Shown piece after piece: positions 8,358 to 18,497 of a stretch of 45,582 nucleotides of DNA. How positions within the stretch are numbered: the first letter of the stretch is position 1; each line of letters begins with the position of its first letter. Below the pieces are notes generated by a model. That model was not told the origin of the DNA. It searched no databases and worked only from the letters and a program-made list of their open reading frames with translations. Where the stretch lies: NCBI GenBank assembly GCA_945888885.1, contig CAMDAX010000003.1:1-45582 (forward strand). The letters run 5' to 3'. A program made the position numbers and the translations under genes. Source of the DNA: Nitrosovibrio sp. Nv4 (GTDB lineage Bacteria; Pseudomonadota; Gammaproteobacteria; Burkholderiales; Nitrosomonadaceae).

Positions 8358-9563
8358 ATGGCTAACATACCCTCCCTGACCGCCAAGCGCCTGCTGTTAG
8401 GATTAACTGGCGGTGTGGCTGCGTACAAAGCGGCAGAGTTGGCACGCCTGTTGATACAGGATGGCATGGAAGTGCAGGCAGTAATGACCGAATCAGCCTG
8501 TCGTTTTGTCGGTCCAGCCACGTTACAGGCATTGACCGGCAAGCCAGTGTTCACCGATCTGTGGGACACCCGCGTTGCCAACAACATGGCGCATATAGAC
8601 CTTTCGCGCAATGCAGATGCAATTCTTGTCGCTCCCGCCAGCGCTGACTTTATCGCCAAACTCGCCCATGGTCTGGCCGATGACCTGCTTTCGACATTGT
8701 GCCTTGCGCGCGACTGCCCCTTGCTGGTCGCCCCTGCCATGAATCGACAGATGTGGGAACACCCGGCTACTCAACGCAACCTCGCCACGCTACGACTCGA
8801 TGGCGTGACGATACTAGATCCCCATAGTGGCGCCCAGGCCTGTGGCGAGACCGGCATGGGACGCATGCTGGAGGCACAGGAGCTGGCCAAAGCGGTACAC
8901 GCTGTTTTTCGACCCGAGCTACTGCGAGGCAGGTGCGTGCTTGTTACTGCCGGACCGACCTACGAGGCAATTGATGCTGTTCGCGGCATCACCAATTCAA
9001 GTTCCGGGAAAATGGGCTATGCTGTAGCCCGTGCGGCATTGGAAGCGGGTGCGGACGTCACGCTCATTTCTGGCCCGGTGTGCCTGGAACCCCCTGCTGC
9101 GGCCCGGCTCATCAACGTAGTGAGCGCGCGGGATATGCTCGTAGCAGTGAAGAATGTAGTTTCATATGCCGATATTTTTGTGAGTGTTGCAGCGGTGGCG
9201 GACTACCGTGCTGCCAGTGCCAGTAAACAGAAAATAAAGAAAACTGGTGGCGATATCACTCTGGAACTCACTCCCAATCCCGATATTCTGGAGTACGTGG
9301 CAAATCTGCCCAAGCCACCATTCTGTGTTGGTTTTGCGGCGGAGACGGAAAATCTGAAGGTAAATGCAGCACTCAAACGGCGCGGGAAAAAGTTGCCGCT
9401 GCTTGCTGCCAATCTGGCTCAGGATGCTATCGGCTCTGATGAAAGCGCATTGGTTCTGTTCGACGACGAGGGCGAACACCCTCTACTGAAAGCACCAAAA
9501 ATAGTGCAAGCACAACGCCTGATTCAACATATCGCAGCTCTGTACGAAAAACAAAGATCCTGA
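8358..9563 (+). CDS. coaBC: Bifunctional phosphopantothenoylcysteine decarboxylase/phosphopantothenate-cysteine ligase
   Basis: LGLTGGVAAYKAAELARLL, PAMNRQMWEHPATQRN and VTAGPTYEAIDAVRGITNSSSGKMG motifs. Confidence 0.97.
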   Translation: MANIPSLTAKRLLLGLTGGVAAYKAAELARLLIQDGMEVQAVMTESACRFVGPATLQALTGKPVFTDLWDTRVANNMAHIDLSRNADAILVAPASADFIAKLAHGLADDLLSTLCLARDCPLLVAPAMNRQMWEHPATQRNLATLRLDGVTILDPHSGAQACGETGMGRMLEAQELAKAVHAVFRPELLRGRCVLVTAGPTYEAIDAVRGITNSSSGKMGYAVARAALEAGADVTLISGPVCLEPPAAARLINVVSARDMLVAVKNVVSYADIFVSVAAVADYRAASASKQKIKKTGGDITLELTPNPDILEYVANLPKPPFCVGFAAETENLKVNAALKRRGKKLPLLAANLAQDAIGSDESALVLFDDEGEHPLLKAPKIVQAQRLIQHIAALYEKQRS

Positions 9564-9569
9564 TATTAG

Positions 9570-9709
9570 AGCATCTCTAAAAATCCGGATTTCGTCACAA
9601 TATTTTGTTGCTCATAAAAATGTTTCCTTATATATCAAACATATGCCGCGTTTACATTTTTTGTTTCTGCCTGGTCTGGTTTAGAACTTCAGATTTTTAG
9701 AGACGCCCA
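9570..9709. repeat. Dispersed ~140-bp TIR element, near-full copy
   Basis: CATCTCTAAAAATCCGGATTTCGTCACAATATTTTGTTG ... CTTCAGATTTTTAGAGACGCCC; inverted termini and alignment to other copies in the window. Confidence 0.85.
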
Positions 9710-9716
9710 TTATCCC

Positions 9717-10166
9717 ATGATAAAAATAGACATCAGAATTCTCGACCCACGTCTAAAGACCGAGCTTCCGGCCTATGCCACATCCGGCTCTGCGGGCTTG
9801 GATCTGCGAGCGTGCACTAATCATATGATGACTATCCAACCTGGGGAAACCTGCCTGATTCCCACCGGCATCGCCATCCATCTTGCCGACCCCGGACTCG
9901 CAGCGATAATTTTGCCGCGTTCCGGGTTGGGTCACAAGCATGGCATAGTCCTGGGCAATCTAGTCGGGCTGATCGACTCTGACTATCAGGGACAGATACT
10001 TGTTTCTTGCTGGAATCGTGGACAGACACCGTTTCTGCTGAATCCGCTGGAGCGGATCGCGCAGCTGGTGGTAGTGCCGGTGGTGCAAGTGGATTTTAAC
10101 GTGGTGGATGACTTTGAACAAAGTCATCGTGGCGAAAATGGTTTTGGCAGCACCGGCAAACTTTGA
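9717..10166 (+). CDS. dut: dUTP diphosphatase (trimeric type)
   Basis: [38 protein letters not shown] and C-terminal [11 protein letters not shown] motifs. Confidence 0.97.
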   Translation: MIKIDIRILDPRLKTELPAYATSGSAGLDLRACTNHMMTIQPGETCLIPTGIAIHLADPGLAAIILPRSGLGHKHGIVLGNLVGLIDSDYQGQILVSCWNRGQTPFLLNPLERIAQLVVVPVVQVDFNVVDDFEQSHRGENGFGSTGKL

Positions 10167-10597
10167 TGCGCCAACTTGCATTTTTCCTCGTTTTTCTTTT
10201 ATCGCTGCCGGTCAGCGCCGAGATGCCTCTTATCCAGCTTAAAATTGCTAACCACACCCTTCCCGTTGAGGTTGCCCACACTCAAACATCCCGCTCACAG
10301 GGGTTGATGTATCGACAGTCGATGGGCGAGAACAGCGGCATGCTGTTCGTGTTTCCCGAAGCTGGCCGTCACAGCATGTGGATGGCTAATACTGACATTC
10401 CGTTGAGCGTTGCCTTCCTTGACAAAAATGGCGTGATTCTCAACATCGCTGACATGGTGCCCCACACCAGAACAGCGCATAGTTCCGCTGGTGCAGCGAA
10501 ATATGCGATCGAAACAAATGTTGGCTGGTTTAAAACAAGAGAAATAAAAGTAGGTGCGCAAGTCATAGGGCTGAAAAAGGCACCGGCAGCAGAATAA
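10163..10597 (+). CDS. DUF192 domain-containing protein
   Basis: [50 protein letters not shown]-type DUF192 core; overlaps dut by 4 nt. Confidence 0.9.
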   Translation: MMRQLAFFLVFLLSLPVSAEMPLIQLKIANHTLPVEVAHTQTSRSQGLMYRQSMGENSGMLFVFPEAGRHSMWMANTDIPLSVAFLDKNGVILNIADMVPHTRTAHSSAGAAKYAIETNVGWFKTREIKVGAQVIGLKKAPAAE

Positions 10598-10643
10598 CCC
10601 GAACATAGCTTTGCGCGCCTACATTTGGCTACCTTAGCGCATT

Positions 10644-11993
10644 TTAGCGCATTCCCGGAAGCATGCTTTTTAATCCGCGCATCATTTTCGTCATTCCGCC
10701 TTTACTCATCATTTTCATCATTTTCTGAGTCTGCTCGAATTGTGCCAGCAGGCGGTTCACTTCCTGCACGGTAACTCCTGCTCCGGCAGCGATGCGGCGC
10801 TTGCGCGAAGCTTTCAGAATTTCCGGTTTGGTGCGCTCTTGTGATGTCATGGCATTGATGATGCCTTCAGTGCGTCCTATGACCTTGTCGTCCATTTTTA
10901 CATTCTGCGCAGCCTTGCTCAATTGCGCGGGTAATTTGTCCATCATGGCGCTCATGCCACCCATGTTGCGCATTTGTTGAAATTGCATTTTGAAATCGTT
11001 CAGGTCGAAACTTTTTCCCGACTTCATTTTCTTTGCCAGCTTTTCAGCCTCGTTCTGATCTACTCCACGCTGAGCTTCTTCGATCAACCCCAGCACGTCA
11101 CCCATGCCGAGGATGCGCGAGGCCATACGGTCAGGATAAAATGGTTCCAGCCCGGTTAATTTTTCACCCACGCCAGCAAACTTGATTGGCTTGCCGGTAA
11201 TATGTCGCACCGATAACGCCGCACCCCCACGGGAATCGCCGTCGAGCTTGGTAAGAATAATGCCGGTTAGGGGCAATACCTCAGCAAATGCCTTAGCGGT
11301 ATTGACCGCATCCTGTCCCTGCATTGCATCCACTACAAACAGAATTTCGATGGGCTTCAGCAAGGTATTCAGCTCACCTATTTCCCGCATCATGGCCTCA
11401 TCTATAGCCAACCGCCCTGCGGTATCCATAATCATCACATCGTGGTGATGCCTGCGGGCAAAATCCAGTGCGGCAGTAGCGATCTCTCCAGGCTGCTGCC
11501 CTGTTTGCACCGGGAAAAAATCTGCACCCGTCTGCTTAGCCAGCAGCTCCAGTTGATGAATTGCAGCCGGGCGATAAATGTCGCAGGAAACCAGTAGTAC
11601 TTTTTTCTTTTTCTGCTCCATCAACCACTTTGCCAATTTGCCGCTGCTGGTGGTCTTGCCGGCACCCTGCAACCCTGCCATGAGAATGACTGCGGGTGGC
11701 ACGGTGACCAGATTGATATCAACCTTCTCTCCCCCCATGATGGCGATCAACTCCTGATGCACCACTCCCACCAGCGCCTGCCCCGGCGAGAGGCTGCTCA
11801 TCACTTCCTGGCCGACGGCCTTTTCCTTGACGCGTGCAATGAACTCCTTGATCACTGGTAAAGCCACATCGGCCTCAAGTAGTGCCATACGTACTTCACG
11901 CAATGCTTCCTGAATATTACTTTCAGTCAGCCTCGCTTCGCCACGCAGGGTTTTGATGACACCGGAAAATCTGCTGGTAAGATTGTCAAACAT
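10644..11993 (-). CDS. ffh: Signal recognition particle protein
   Basis: GLQGAGKTTSSGKLAKWL, DTAGRLAIDEAMM and a Met-rich C-terminal M domain. Confidence 0.97.
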   Translation of the reverse strand: MFDNLTSRFSGVIKTLRGEARLTESNIQEALREVRMALLEADVALPVIKEFIARVKEKAVGQEVMSSLSPGQALVGVVHQELIAIMGGEKVDINLVTVPPAVILMAGLQGAGKTTSSGKLAKWLMEQKKKKVLLVSCDIYRPAAIHQLELLAKQTGADFFPVQTGQQPGEIATAALDFARRHHHDVMIMDTAGRLAIDEAMMREIGELNTLLKPIEILFVVDAMQGQDAVNTAKAFAEVLPLTGIILTKLDGDSRGGAALSVRHITGKPIKFAGVGEKLTGLEPFYPDRMASRILGMGDVLGLIEEAQRGVDQNEAEKLAKKMKSGKSFDLNDFKMQFQQMRNMGGMSAMMDKLPAQLSKAAQNVKMDDKVIGRTEGIINAMTSQERTKPEILKASRKRRIAAGAGVTVQEVNRLLAQFEQTQKMMKMMSKGGMTKMMRGLKSMLPGMR

Positions 11994-12046
11994 GTCAAAT
12001 GCCTCTCAAGAAAAATTGGTGTAAACTAGCCGGACATTTCCGCTTT

Positions 12047-12188
12047 GGGGCGTCTCTAAAAATCCGGATTTCGCTAAATACTTCGTTGCTCATAAAAAAT
12101 TTTTCCTTACATATCGACCGTATACCACGTCTACATTTTTTATTTTCGCTTTGTCTTGTTTAGAACATCGAATTATTAGAAACATCCT
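12047..12188. repeat. Dispersed ~140-bp TIR element, near-full copy
   Basis: GGGCGTCTCTAAAAATCCGGATTTCG...TTGCTCATAAAAAATTTTTCCTTACATATCGACC...TAGAACATCGAATTATTAGAAAC aligns along its length with the copy at 9570-9709. Confidence 0.85.
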
Positions 12189-12208
12189 TTAATCTGCAAT
12201 ATCAATCA

Positions 12209-13036
12209 ATGTCCGGTATTCTAGCTTATCTCACCGCCTTCCTGCTGTATGGACTGATCGGTTGGCATTTATGGCGCACAAAATGGAATGCGCCGGCACA
12301 ATCTGCAGACAACTCCGTTGTGGCTGCCGAATGGGAACGCTACGCCATTCTCGCACCGGTGATATTGCACGGCTTTACACTTTATCAATCCATATTCGCG
12401 GGTGATGGATTGAGTTTTGGTCTGGGTAACGCGATTTCTTCCATTGTGTGGCTCACCGCTCTGATTTACTGGCTGTCCAGTTTCTTCTACCGCCTGGAAG
12501 GACTGCAAACCCTGGTTGCGCCAGTGGCAGCAGTGGCAGTGTTGCTACCGCTGGCGTTTCCTTCGCTCCGCCCTCTGGCCAATACCGAACTACCCGCATT
12601 CAAAGCACATATTCTGGTCGCCATGCTGGCCTATAGCCTGCTCACCATCGCTGCGCTGCATGCATTGCTAATGGCAGTGGTGGAGCGCCGCCTGCATCAC
12701 CCCACCATGCCTACGGTACTGACCAATCTCCCACCGCTTCTAGCTATGGAGAAGCTGCTGTTCCGCGTCATCTGGGCGGGATTTATACTGCTTACATTGA
12801 CACTCATTAGTGGCGTCATGTTCTCTGAGGAAGTATTTGGTCAACCGCTAAAGTTTACCCACAAGACTCTGTTCGGCTTCGTTTCCTGGGGAGTGTTCGC
12901 TGCCTTGCTCACGGGTAGGCAACTCTACGGTTGGCGCGGGCGTATCGCCATCCGCTGGACACTGACTGGATTCAGCATATTGCTATTGGCTTATATTGGC
13001 AGTAAGTTTGTACTGGAAGTGGTTTTGCAGCGCTAG
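12209..13036 (+). CDS. Inner-membrane CcsA/YpjD-like protein
   Basis: Polytopic 275-aa protein with HKTLFGFVSWGVFAALLTGRQLYGWRGR; located next to ffh, as is typical. Confidence 0.85.
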   Translation: MSGILAYLTAFLLYGLIGWHLWRTKWNAPAQSADNSVVAAEWERYAILAPVILHGFTLYQSIFAGDGLSFGLGNAISSIVWLTALIYWLSSFFYRLEGLQTLVAPVAAVAVLLPLAFPSLRPLANTELPAFKAHILVAMLAYSLLTIAALHALLMAVVERRLHHPTMPTVLTNLPPLLAMEKLLFRVIWAGFILLTLTLISGVMFSEEVFGQPLKFTHKTLFGFVSWGVFAALLTGRQLYGWRGRIAIRWTLTGFSILLLAYIGSKFVLEVVLQR

Positions 13037-13165
13037 TGCGATATGCCGGAGAGCTAATTTCATCCGAACGATGCAAAGCCGCACGAATTTTCTGTCTGCT
13101 GAATCCTTGACAAATCCTTCCCCCGCTTTGATACTGAAATTCCTCCATTAGTATAAAGGCGCTTC

Positions 13166-14443
13166 TTGGAAGATATGCCGTTGTATGCGCTACTGAGCGT
13201 GCTGGTTATCTTGTTGATTCTGTCCGCATTTTTCTCACTTTCCGAAACCAGCATGATGGCGATCAACCGTTACCGGTTGAAGCATCTCGTCAAACAGGGA
13301 AATCATAGCGCCCACCTGACCACCCAGTTGCTGGCCAATACCGACAGGCTACTGGGAGTGATTCTGCTTTGTAATAATTTGCTGAATGCTGCTGCCGCGA
13401 CACTGGTCGCGGTGATTGTTTCCACCCTCTTCGACCATAGTGACCTGGCCTTATTCATTGGTACGGTGTGCGTAACCTTCGCTATTCTAGTGTTCAGCGA
13501 AATTACGCCCAAAGTGGTCGCCGCCGCTTACCCGGAGCGTATTGCGCTGGCTTCAAGCTATGTACTGACACCGCTGCTGAAGTTGCTCTACCCGATTGTA
13601 TGGTTCGTCAATCTGTTCGTACAGACACTGCTTACCATTCTGCACTTGAAGCCTGGAGCAAACCACACCACTCATAAAATAAGCCTGGAAGAGCTCAAAA
13701 CTTTGGTGCTGGAAGCTGGGCATTTCATTCGGAAAAAGCACCAGAGCATGCTACTCAATCTGTTTGATCTTGAAACCATTACCGTTGACGATGTCATGGT
13801 GCCACGCGGCCAGATCGAAGCAATAGATCTGGAGGCCGACGATGAAATAATCCACAACCAGTTACTCACCTGTTATCACACCCGTCTGCCGGTATACCGG
13901 GGAACTCTGGACAACGTAACCGGTATAATTCACACACGCCGGGTGTTAAATCAGATGAAGAATGGAGAAATCACCGCTGCAAATCTGGAGAAAATTATGC
14001 GTGAACCATACTTCATTCCATCCGGCACGCCTCTGTTCTCACAATTGCAACTGTTTCAGGAAAACCGCGAACGAGTTGGCCTGGTGGTCAACGAATATGG
14101 TGAGTGGATGGGGCTGGTAACGCTGGATGATATTATCGAAGAAATCATCGGTGAATTTACCACGCACTCGCCGTCGCAGGCTGGCGCGTTCCTGACGCAG
14201 AAAGATGGCAGCATAATAGTTGAGGGCAGCAGCCTGCTGCGTGATCTCAACCGCAAACTCGGCCTGAGACTCCCGTTGGGTGGCCCAAAGACTCTTAATG
14301 GCCTGATCCTGGAATATTTCCAGGACATTCCTGAGGCAGGTACCAGCCTGAAAATTTCTGGCTATCCGATGGAAGTCATCCAGACCCAGGGTCGGATGGT
14401 CAAGGTAGTGCGAATTCTTCCTGTTCCGGGTGCGATTGCGTAG
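13166..14443 (+). CDS. HlyC/CorC (CNNM/DUF21, CBS) family transporter
   Basis: ALSVLVILLILSAFFSLSETSMMAINRYRL, CBS region (VDDVMVPRGQIEAID) and CorC_HlyC C-terminus. Confidence 0.92.
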   Translation: MEDMPLYALLSVLVILLILSAFFSLSETSMMAINRYRLKHLVKQGNHSAHLTTQLLANTDRLLGVILLCNNLLNAAAATLVAVIVSTLFDHSDLALFIGTVCVTFAILVFSEITPKVVAAAYPERIALASSYVLTPLLKLLYPIVWFVNLFVQTLLTILHLKPGANHTTHKISLEELKTLVLEAGHFIRKKHQSMLLNLFDLETITVDDVMVPRGQIEAIDLEADDEIIHNQLLTCYHTRLPVYRGTLDNVTGIIHTRRVLNQMKNGEITAANLEKIMREPYFIPSGTPLFSQLQLFQENRERVGLVVNEYGEWMGLVTLDDIIEEIIGEFTTHSPSQAGAFLTQKDGSIIVEGSSLLRDLNRKLGLRLPLGGPKTLNGLILEYFQDIPEAGTSLKISGYPMEVIQTQGRMVKVVRILPVPGAIA

Positions 14444-14747
14444 TGTTGAATCCAAATAATCCATTGAATCCGAATAACGCGAGATGATGCTAAGGAATCT
14501 TGCACACTCCTGCTATTCCTGGAGGCGTGGATTTAGACCTTGGTTTGAGCTACCCTTAGAAACATGAGGTGTTATAACAGTCCGTCATTGAGCGGTGCAC
14601 TTCGAAACCGAATCTGCCATGATTCATCCAGAATTCATGGAGTAATTGAAAGGCTTTGTGAGTTCCTATTCGCACCAATCCCGGATGAATAAGCTATTGG
14701 GAAACGACACCTAAGGGACGGTCGTTCCAGATAATCAAGGAGCCATT

Positions 14748-15971
14748 ATGGCGGGTATAGCCACAGGTGCAGGAAAAAAAGTTAAGGAGATCAATTATGC
14801 TTGGGAAGGCAAGGATAGATCCGGCAAAATAGTGAAGGGTGAGATGCGCGCTACCAGCACAGCAATTGTTACCTCCATGCTGCGTCGCCAGAATATCAAT
14901 GCCACAAAAATCAAGAAAATCCGGTCGAGTGGCCGTGTCACTGCCAAAGACATTGCATTATTTACGCGCCAGCTCGCTACCATGATGAAATCGGGCGTTC
15001 CTCTGCTACAGGCTTTTGATATCGTCGGCAAGGGTAATAGCAATCGGGCGGTGGGCGGACTACTGATGAGCATTAAAAGCGACGTAGAAACTGGCAGCAG
15101 CCTGGCAAATGCTTTCCGCAAATACCCACTTTATTTCGACGCCCTGTACTGCAATTTGGTAGATGCAGGCGAAGCTGCCGGCATTCTTGACGATCTGCTG
15201 GATCGCCTCGCCACCTACAAGGAAAAAATTCAGGCAATCAAAAGCAAGATTAAAGCTGCCCTGTTTTACCCCATTGCAATTATCGTGGTAGCGTTTGCTG
15301 TTACCGCAATAATCATGATTTTTGTGATTCCTGCGTTCAAGCAATTATTCTCCGGGTTTGGCGCTGCCCTACCCGCTCCAACACTTATAGTCATGGCAAT
15401 TTCAGATTTTTTTGTAGCCTACTGGTGGGCGATTTTTGGTACGATTGGTGGCAGCATCTATATTTTCTTCTATACATGGAAACGTTCCGTAGCTATGCAA
15501 CGGGTTATGGATCGACTGGTGCTGAAACTGCCAATTTTTGGCAATGTCATCCGTAAGGCTATCATCGCACGCTGGACACGCACCCTTTCCACCATGTTTG
15601 CGGCGGGCGTTCCGCTAGTGGAAGCGTTGGATTCGGTCGCAGGTGCAGCAGGAAATTATATTTATTTTGAGGCTACCAAAAAAATTCAGATAGAAGTCAG
15701 TACCGGCAATAGCCTGACTGCTTCCATGGCAAACACCGAAGTCTTCCCCAGTATGGTGCTACAGATGGTGTCCATTGGTGAAGAATCTGGCGCGCTGGAC
15801 TCTATGCTAAGCAAGGTAGCCGATTTTTTAGAAGCGGAAGTGGATGATGCGATAGCCGCACTTTCCAGTTTGATGGAGCCACTTATTATGGTAGTGCTGG
15901 GGACTCTCATCGGTGGCTTGGTGATTGCCATGTATCTACCAATCTTTAAAATGGGACAGATCGTTGGTTGA
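14748..15971 (+). CDS. pilC: Type IV pilus/type II secretion inner-membrane protein (GspF family)
   Basis: 407 aa, TRQLATMMKSGVPLLQAFDIVGKG and the characteristic duplicated GspF domains; AAGGAG site before the ATG. Confidence 0.93.
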   Translation: MAGIATGAGKKVKEINYAWEGKDRSGKIVKGEMRATSTAIVTSMLRRQNINATKIKKIRSSGRVTAKDIALFTRQLATMMKSGVPLLQAFDIVGKGNSNRAVGGLLMSIKSDVETGSSLANAFRKYPLYFDALYCNLVDAGEAAGILDDLLDRLATYKEKIQAIKSKIKAALFYPIAIIVVAFAVTAIIMIFVIPAFKQLFSGFGAALPAPTLIVMAISDFFVAYWWAIFGTIGGSIYIFFYTWKRSVAMQRVMDRLVLKLPIFGNVIRKAIIARWTRTLSTMFAAGVPLVEALDSVAGAAGNYIYFEATKKIQIEVSTGNSLTASMANTEVFPSMVLQMVSIGEESGALDSMLSKVADFLEAEVDDAIAALSSLMEPLIMVVLGTLIGGLVIAMYLPIFKMGQIVG

Positions 15972-16016
15972 ATTCGGAGAACAGGCATCAAAAAATCAAA
16001 ATAGAACCCTTTAGGG

Positions 16017-16046
16017 CGCCGCTAAAAATCTGGATTTTTAGCGGCG
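16017..16046. repeat. TIR-only hairpin derivative of the dispersed element
   Basis: Perfect 14-bp inverted repeat CGCCGCTAAAAATC-TG-GATTTTTAGCGGCG; TIR-like sequence with no core. Confidence 0.75.
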
Positions 16047-16114
16047 GTCTCTACTCTCCCGGCACGCTGGACGCAACCGTATCCAGAATAGCGATTACTG
16101 ATTTCAGGATACTC

Positions 16115-16975
16115 ATGTCATTCATCCATCTGCTGCAAACTACTCCGGTTTTTTTTATTTCCCTTTGCGCTACCATTGGCCTGATGATGGGCAGCTTTCT
16201 GAACGTAGTTATCCACCGTCTGCCGCGAATGCTGGAACGGCAGTGGCAGCAACAATGTGCTGAGTTGCACGGCAAAACCGTTGAGGTGTCGCCACCATTT
16301 AATATCGTCACGCCCCGCTCTTCCTGCCCCCACTGCGGACATAAAATAACCGCGCTGGAAAATATCCCCATAGTGAGTTACCTGACTTTAAAGGGCCGTT
16401 GTTCACAATGCCGCACAACCATTTCCCCGCGCTACCCTATTATTGAGGCACTAACCAGCGTCATCAGCGGACTCATTGCCTGGCATTTCGGCTATGGTCT
16501 TGCCGCTTTCGCTGCATTGGCTTTTGCCTGGTCAATGATTGCGCTGGCATTTATTGACCTGGATACTCAATTGCTCCCCGATGACATTACTCTGCCTCTG
16601 CTGTGGGGTGGGCTACTGGTCAATTTAAACGATGGCTTTACCGATATTCACTCCGCCATTATTGGCGCAGTCGCCGGTTATCTTGCCCTGTGGTCAATAT
16701 ACTGGTGTTTCAAGTTTGCTACCGGCAAGGAAGGCATGGGATATGGTGATTTCAAACTGCTTGCCGTGATCGGTGCATGGTTTGGATGGCAAATGCTGCC
16801 ACTGGTAATCCTGCTGTCTTCCCTAGTTGGTGCCGCAGTCGGTATTGGGTTAATAGTTGTAGCAAAACATGGGCGTGATGTCCCCATTCCATTCGGGCCA
16901 TATCTGGTTGGCGGCGGTCTCATTGCTTTATTCTGGGGAGATCAGATCAATCGTGCCTATCTTGGTTTGCTTTAG
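16115..16975 (+). CDS. pilD: Prepilin peptidase / N-methyltransferase
   Basis: GSFLNVVIHRLP, two CxxC (CPHCG, CSQC), GMGYGDFKLLAVIGAWFG. Start set at MSFIHLLQ; the ORF track extends upstream through the repeat. Confidence 0.95.
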   Translation: MSFIHLLQTTPVFFISLCATIGLMMGSFLNVVIHRLPRMLERQWQQQCAELHGKTVEVSPPFNIVTPRSSCPHCGHKITALENIPIVSYLTLKGRCSQCRTTISPRYPIIEALTSVISGLIAWHFGYGLAAFAALAFAWSMIALAFIDLDTQLLPDDITLPLLWGGLLVNLNDGFTDIHSAIIGAVAGYLALWSIYWCFKFATGKEGMGYGDFKLLAVIGAWFGWQMLPLVILLSSLVGAAVGIGLIVVAKHGRDVPIPFGPYLVGGGLIALFWGDQINRAYLGLL

Positions 16976-16978
16976 CCC

Positions 16979-17584
16979 ATGCCTTTGGTAATCGGCTTAA
17001 CTGGAGGAATTGGCAGTGGCAAAACCAGCACTGCAAAATTCTTTGCGGCTCTGGGTGCCTCTGTTATAGATACCGATGAGATCGCGCATGAACTCACCCA
17101 ACCACATGGCGCCGCTATTGACACAATACGGCAGGTTTTTGGTGAGAATTTCATCACTACGGAGGGCGCATTGGATCGGGAAAAAATGCGCAGCCTGGTA
17201 TTTTCTAACAGTGCTTCTCGGCAAAAGCTTGAAGCAATCCTCCACCCTCTTATCCTCATGGAAGCAGTTAGCCGTGTCACGCTTACTTCTTCTCCTTACG
17301 TAATGATGATCGTACCACTGCTGCTCGAAACTGATGATTACCATAAAATGGTACAACGTATCCTGGTGACAGACTGTGACGAGCAGAAACAGATTGCTCG
17401 CACAATGGCGCGTAGCAGACTGGGTACACAAGAAGTTCATGCCATCATGGCGGCACAAATTACACGCCAGAAACGTCTGAAACAAGCAGATGATGTCATC
17501 ATTAATGACAGTACCTTGGCACATCTCCAGCAACAGGTGGAGGCTTTGCACCAGAAATACCTTGCCCTATCAAACGAGAGTTAG
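16979..17584 (+). CDS. coaE: Dephospho-CoA kinase
   Basis: IGLTGGIGSGKTSTAKFFAALGASVIDTDEIAHELT. Confidence 0.97.
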   Translation: MPLVIGLTGGIGSGKTSTAKFFAALGASVIDTDEIAHELTQPHGAAIDTIRQVFGENFITTEGALDREKMRSLVFSNSASRQKLEAILHPLILMEAVSRVTLTSSPYVMMIVPLLLETDDYHKMVQRILVTDCDEQKQIARTMARSRLGTQEVHAIMAAQITRQKRLKQADDVIINDSTLAHLQQQVEALHQKYLALSNES

Positions 17585-17694
17585 TCCCATCTACTGCTGC
17601 ATCACTGGCTGGAGATTGATTTTAATTTGTAAAATTCTGTTTCATAGAGCAGAATTAGACACATTCTGCCCCCCAACCTCCGGGCCATGCCATC

Positions 17695-18456
17695 GTGATT
17701 TGCTACGAACATCCTCTCAACGAGCGCATCCGCACTCTGCTGCGACTTGAGGATTTGTTCGACAAGATAATTTTCTTTTCAGCCAAGAATGATGCCATCG
17801 AGCATCACTCGGCGCTGGTTACCTTGTTTGAGATTCTTGATATAGTCAGCCGCGCCGATATAAAATCGGATCTGCTCCAAGAACTGGAGCGGCAAAAGCA
17901 GGCTCTGGGATCCTTGCGCAGCAATCCTGATGTTTCCGAAGTAGCATTGCATCAGGTGCTGAACAACATCCAAGTCACTTCCCGCAGCATACTGGATATG
18001 AGCGGAAAGATTGGTGAGCACTTACGTGAGAACGAGTGGTTAATGAGCATCAAACAACGCGTCGCCATACCTGGTGGCGCGTGTGAGTTCGATCTGCCTT
18101 CTTACCACTATTGGTTACATCTGGATCCTGCGCTACGCCGCAAGGATCTCGAAGAATGGCTTCTGCCATTGCTACCGATCCGGAATGGCTTCAGTATTGT
18201 GCTGCACCTGTTGCGCAACAACGGTAAAACCTTCCGGCACACTGCCATTAATGGTACGTTCCAGCAGACAGAAATGGGAGTCGGACGTGCAGGGCTTATG
18301 TTATGCCTGAAGCTGGATGAGAATCTGCCCTGTGTCCCAGAAATCAGCGCCAACAAGTATGCTCTCAATATTCGTTTCGTCATCTCCGGTTCAAAACAGA
18401 AAACCAAAGTATATGAAAGCAATGTGGACTTTGAATTAACTTTCTGTAATTTATAG
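17695..18456 (+). CDS. zapD: Cell division protein ZapD
   Basis: GTG start; ICYEHPLNERIRTLLRLEDLFDKI and the downstream ZapD pattern. Confidence 0.93.
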   Translation: MICYEHPLNERIRTLLRLEDLFDKIIFFSAKNDAIEHHSALVTLFEILDIVSRADIKSDLLQELERQKQALGSLRSNPDVSEVALHQVLNNIQVTSRSILDMSGKIGEHLRENEWLMSIKQRVAIPGGACEFDLPSYHYWLHLDPALRRKDLEEWLLPLLPIRNGFSIVLHLLRNNGKTFRHTAINGTFQQTEMGVGRAGLMLCLKLDENLPCVPEISANKYALNIRFVISGSKQKTKVYESNVDFELTFCNL

Positions 18457-18497
18457 TCAGGTATCAGGCTATTTCAAGCAGATCCTTAATCCTCACT

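Noticed and set aside
16997-17551. 184-aa minus-strand ORF opposite coaE
   Set aside because: Antisense shadow of a well-supported coaE.
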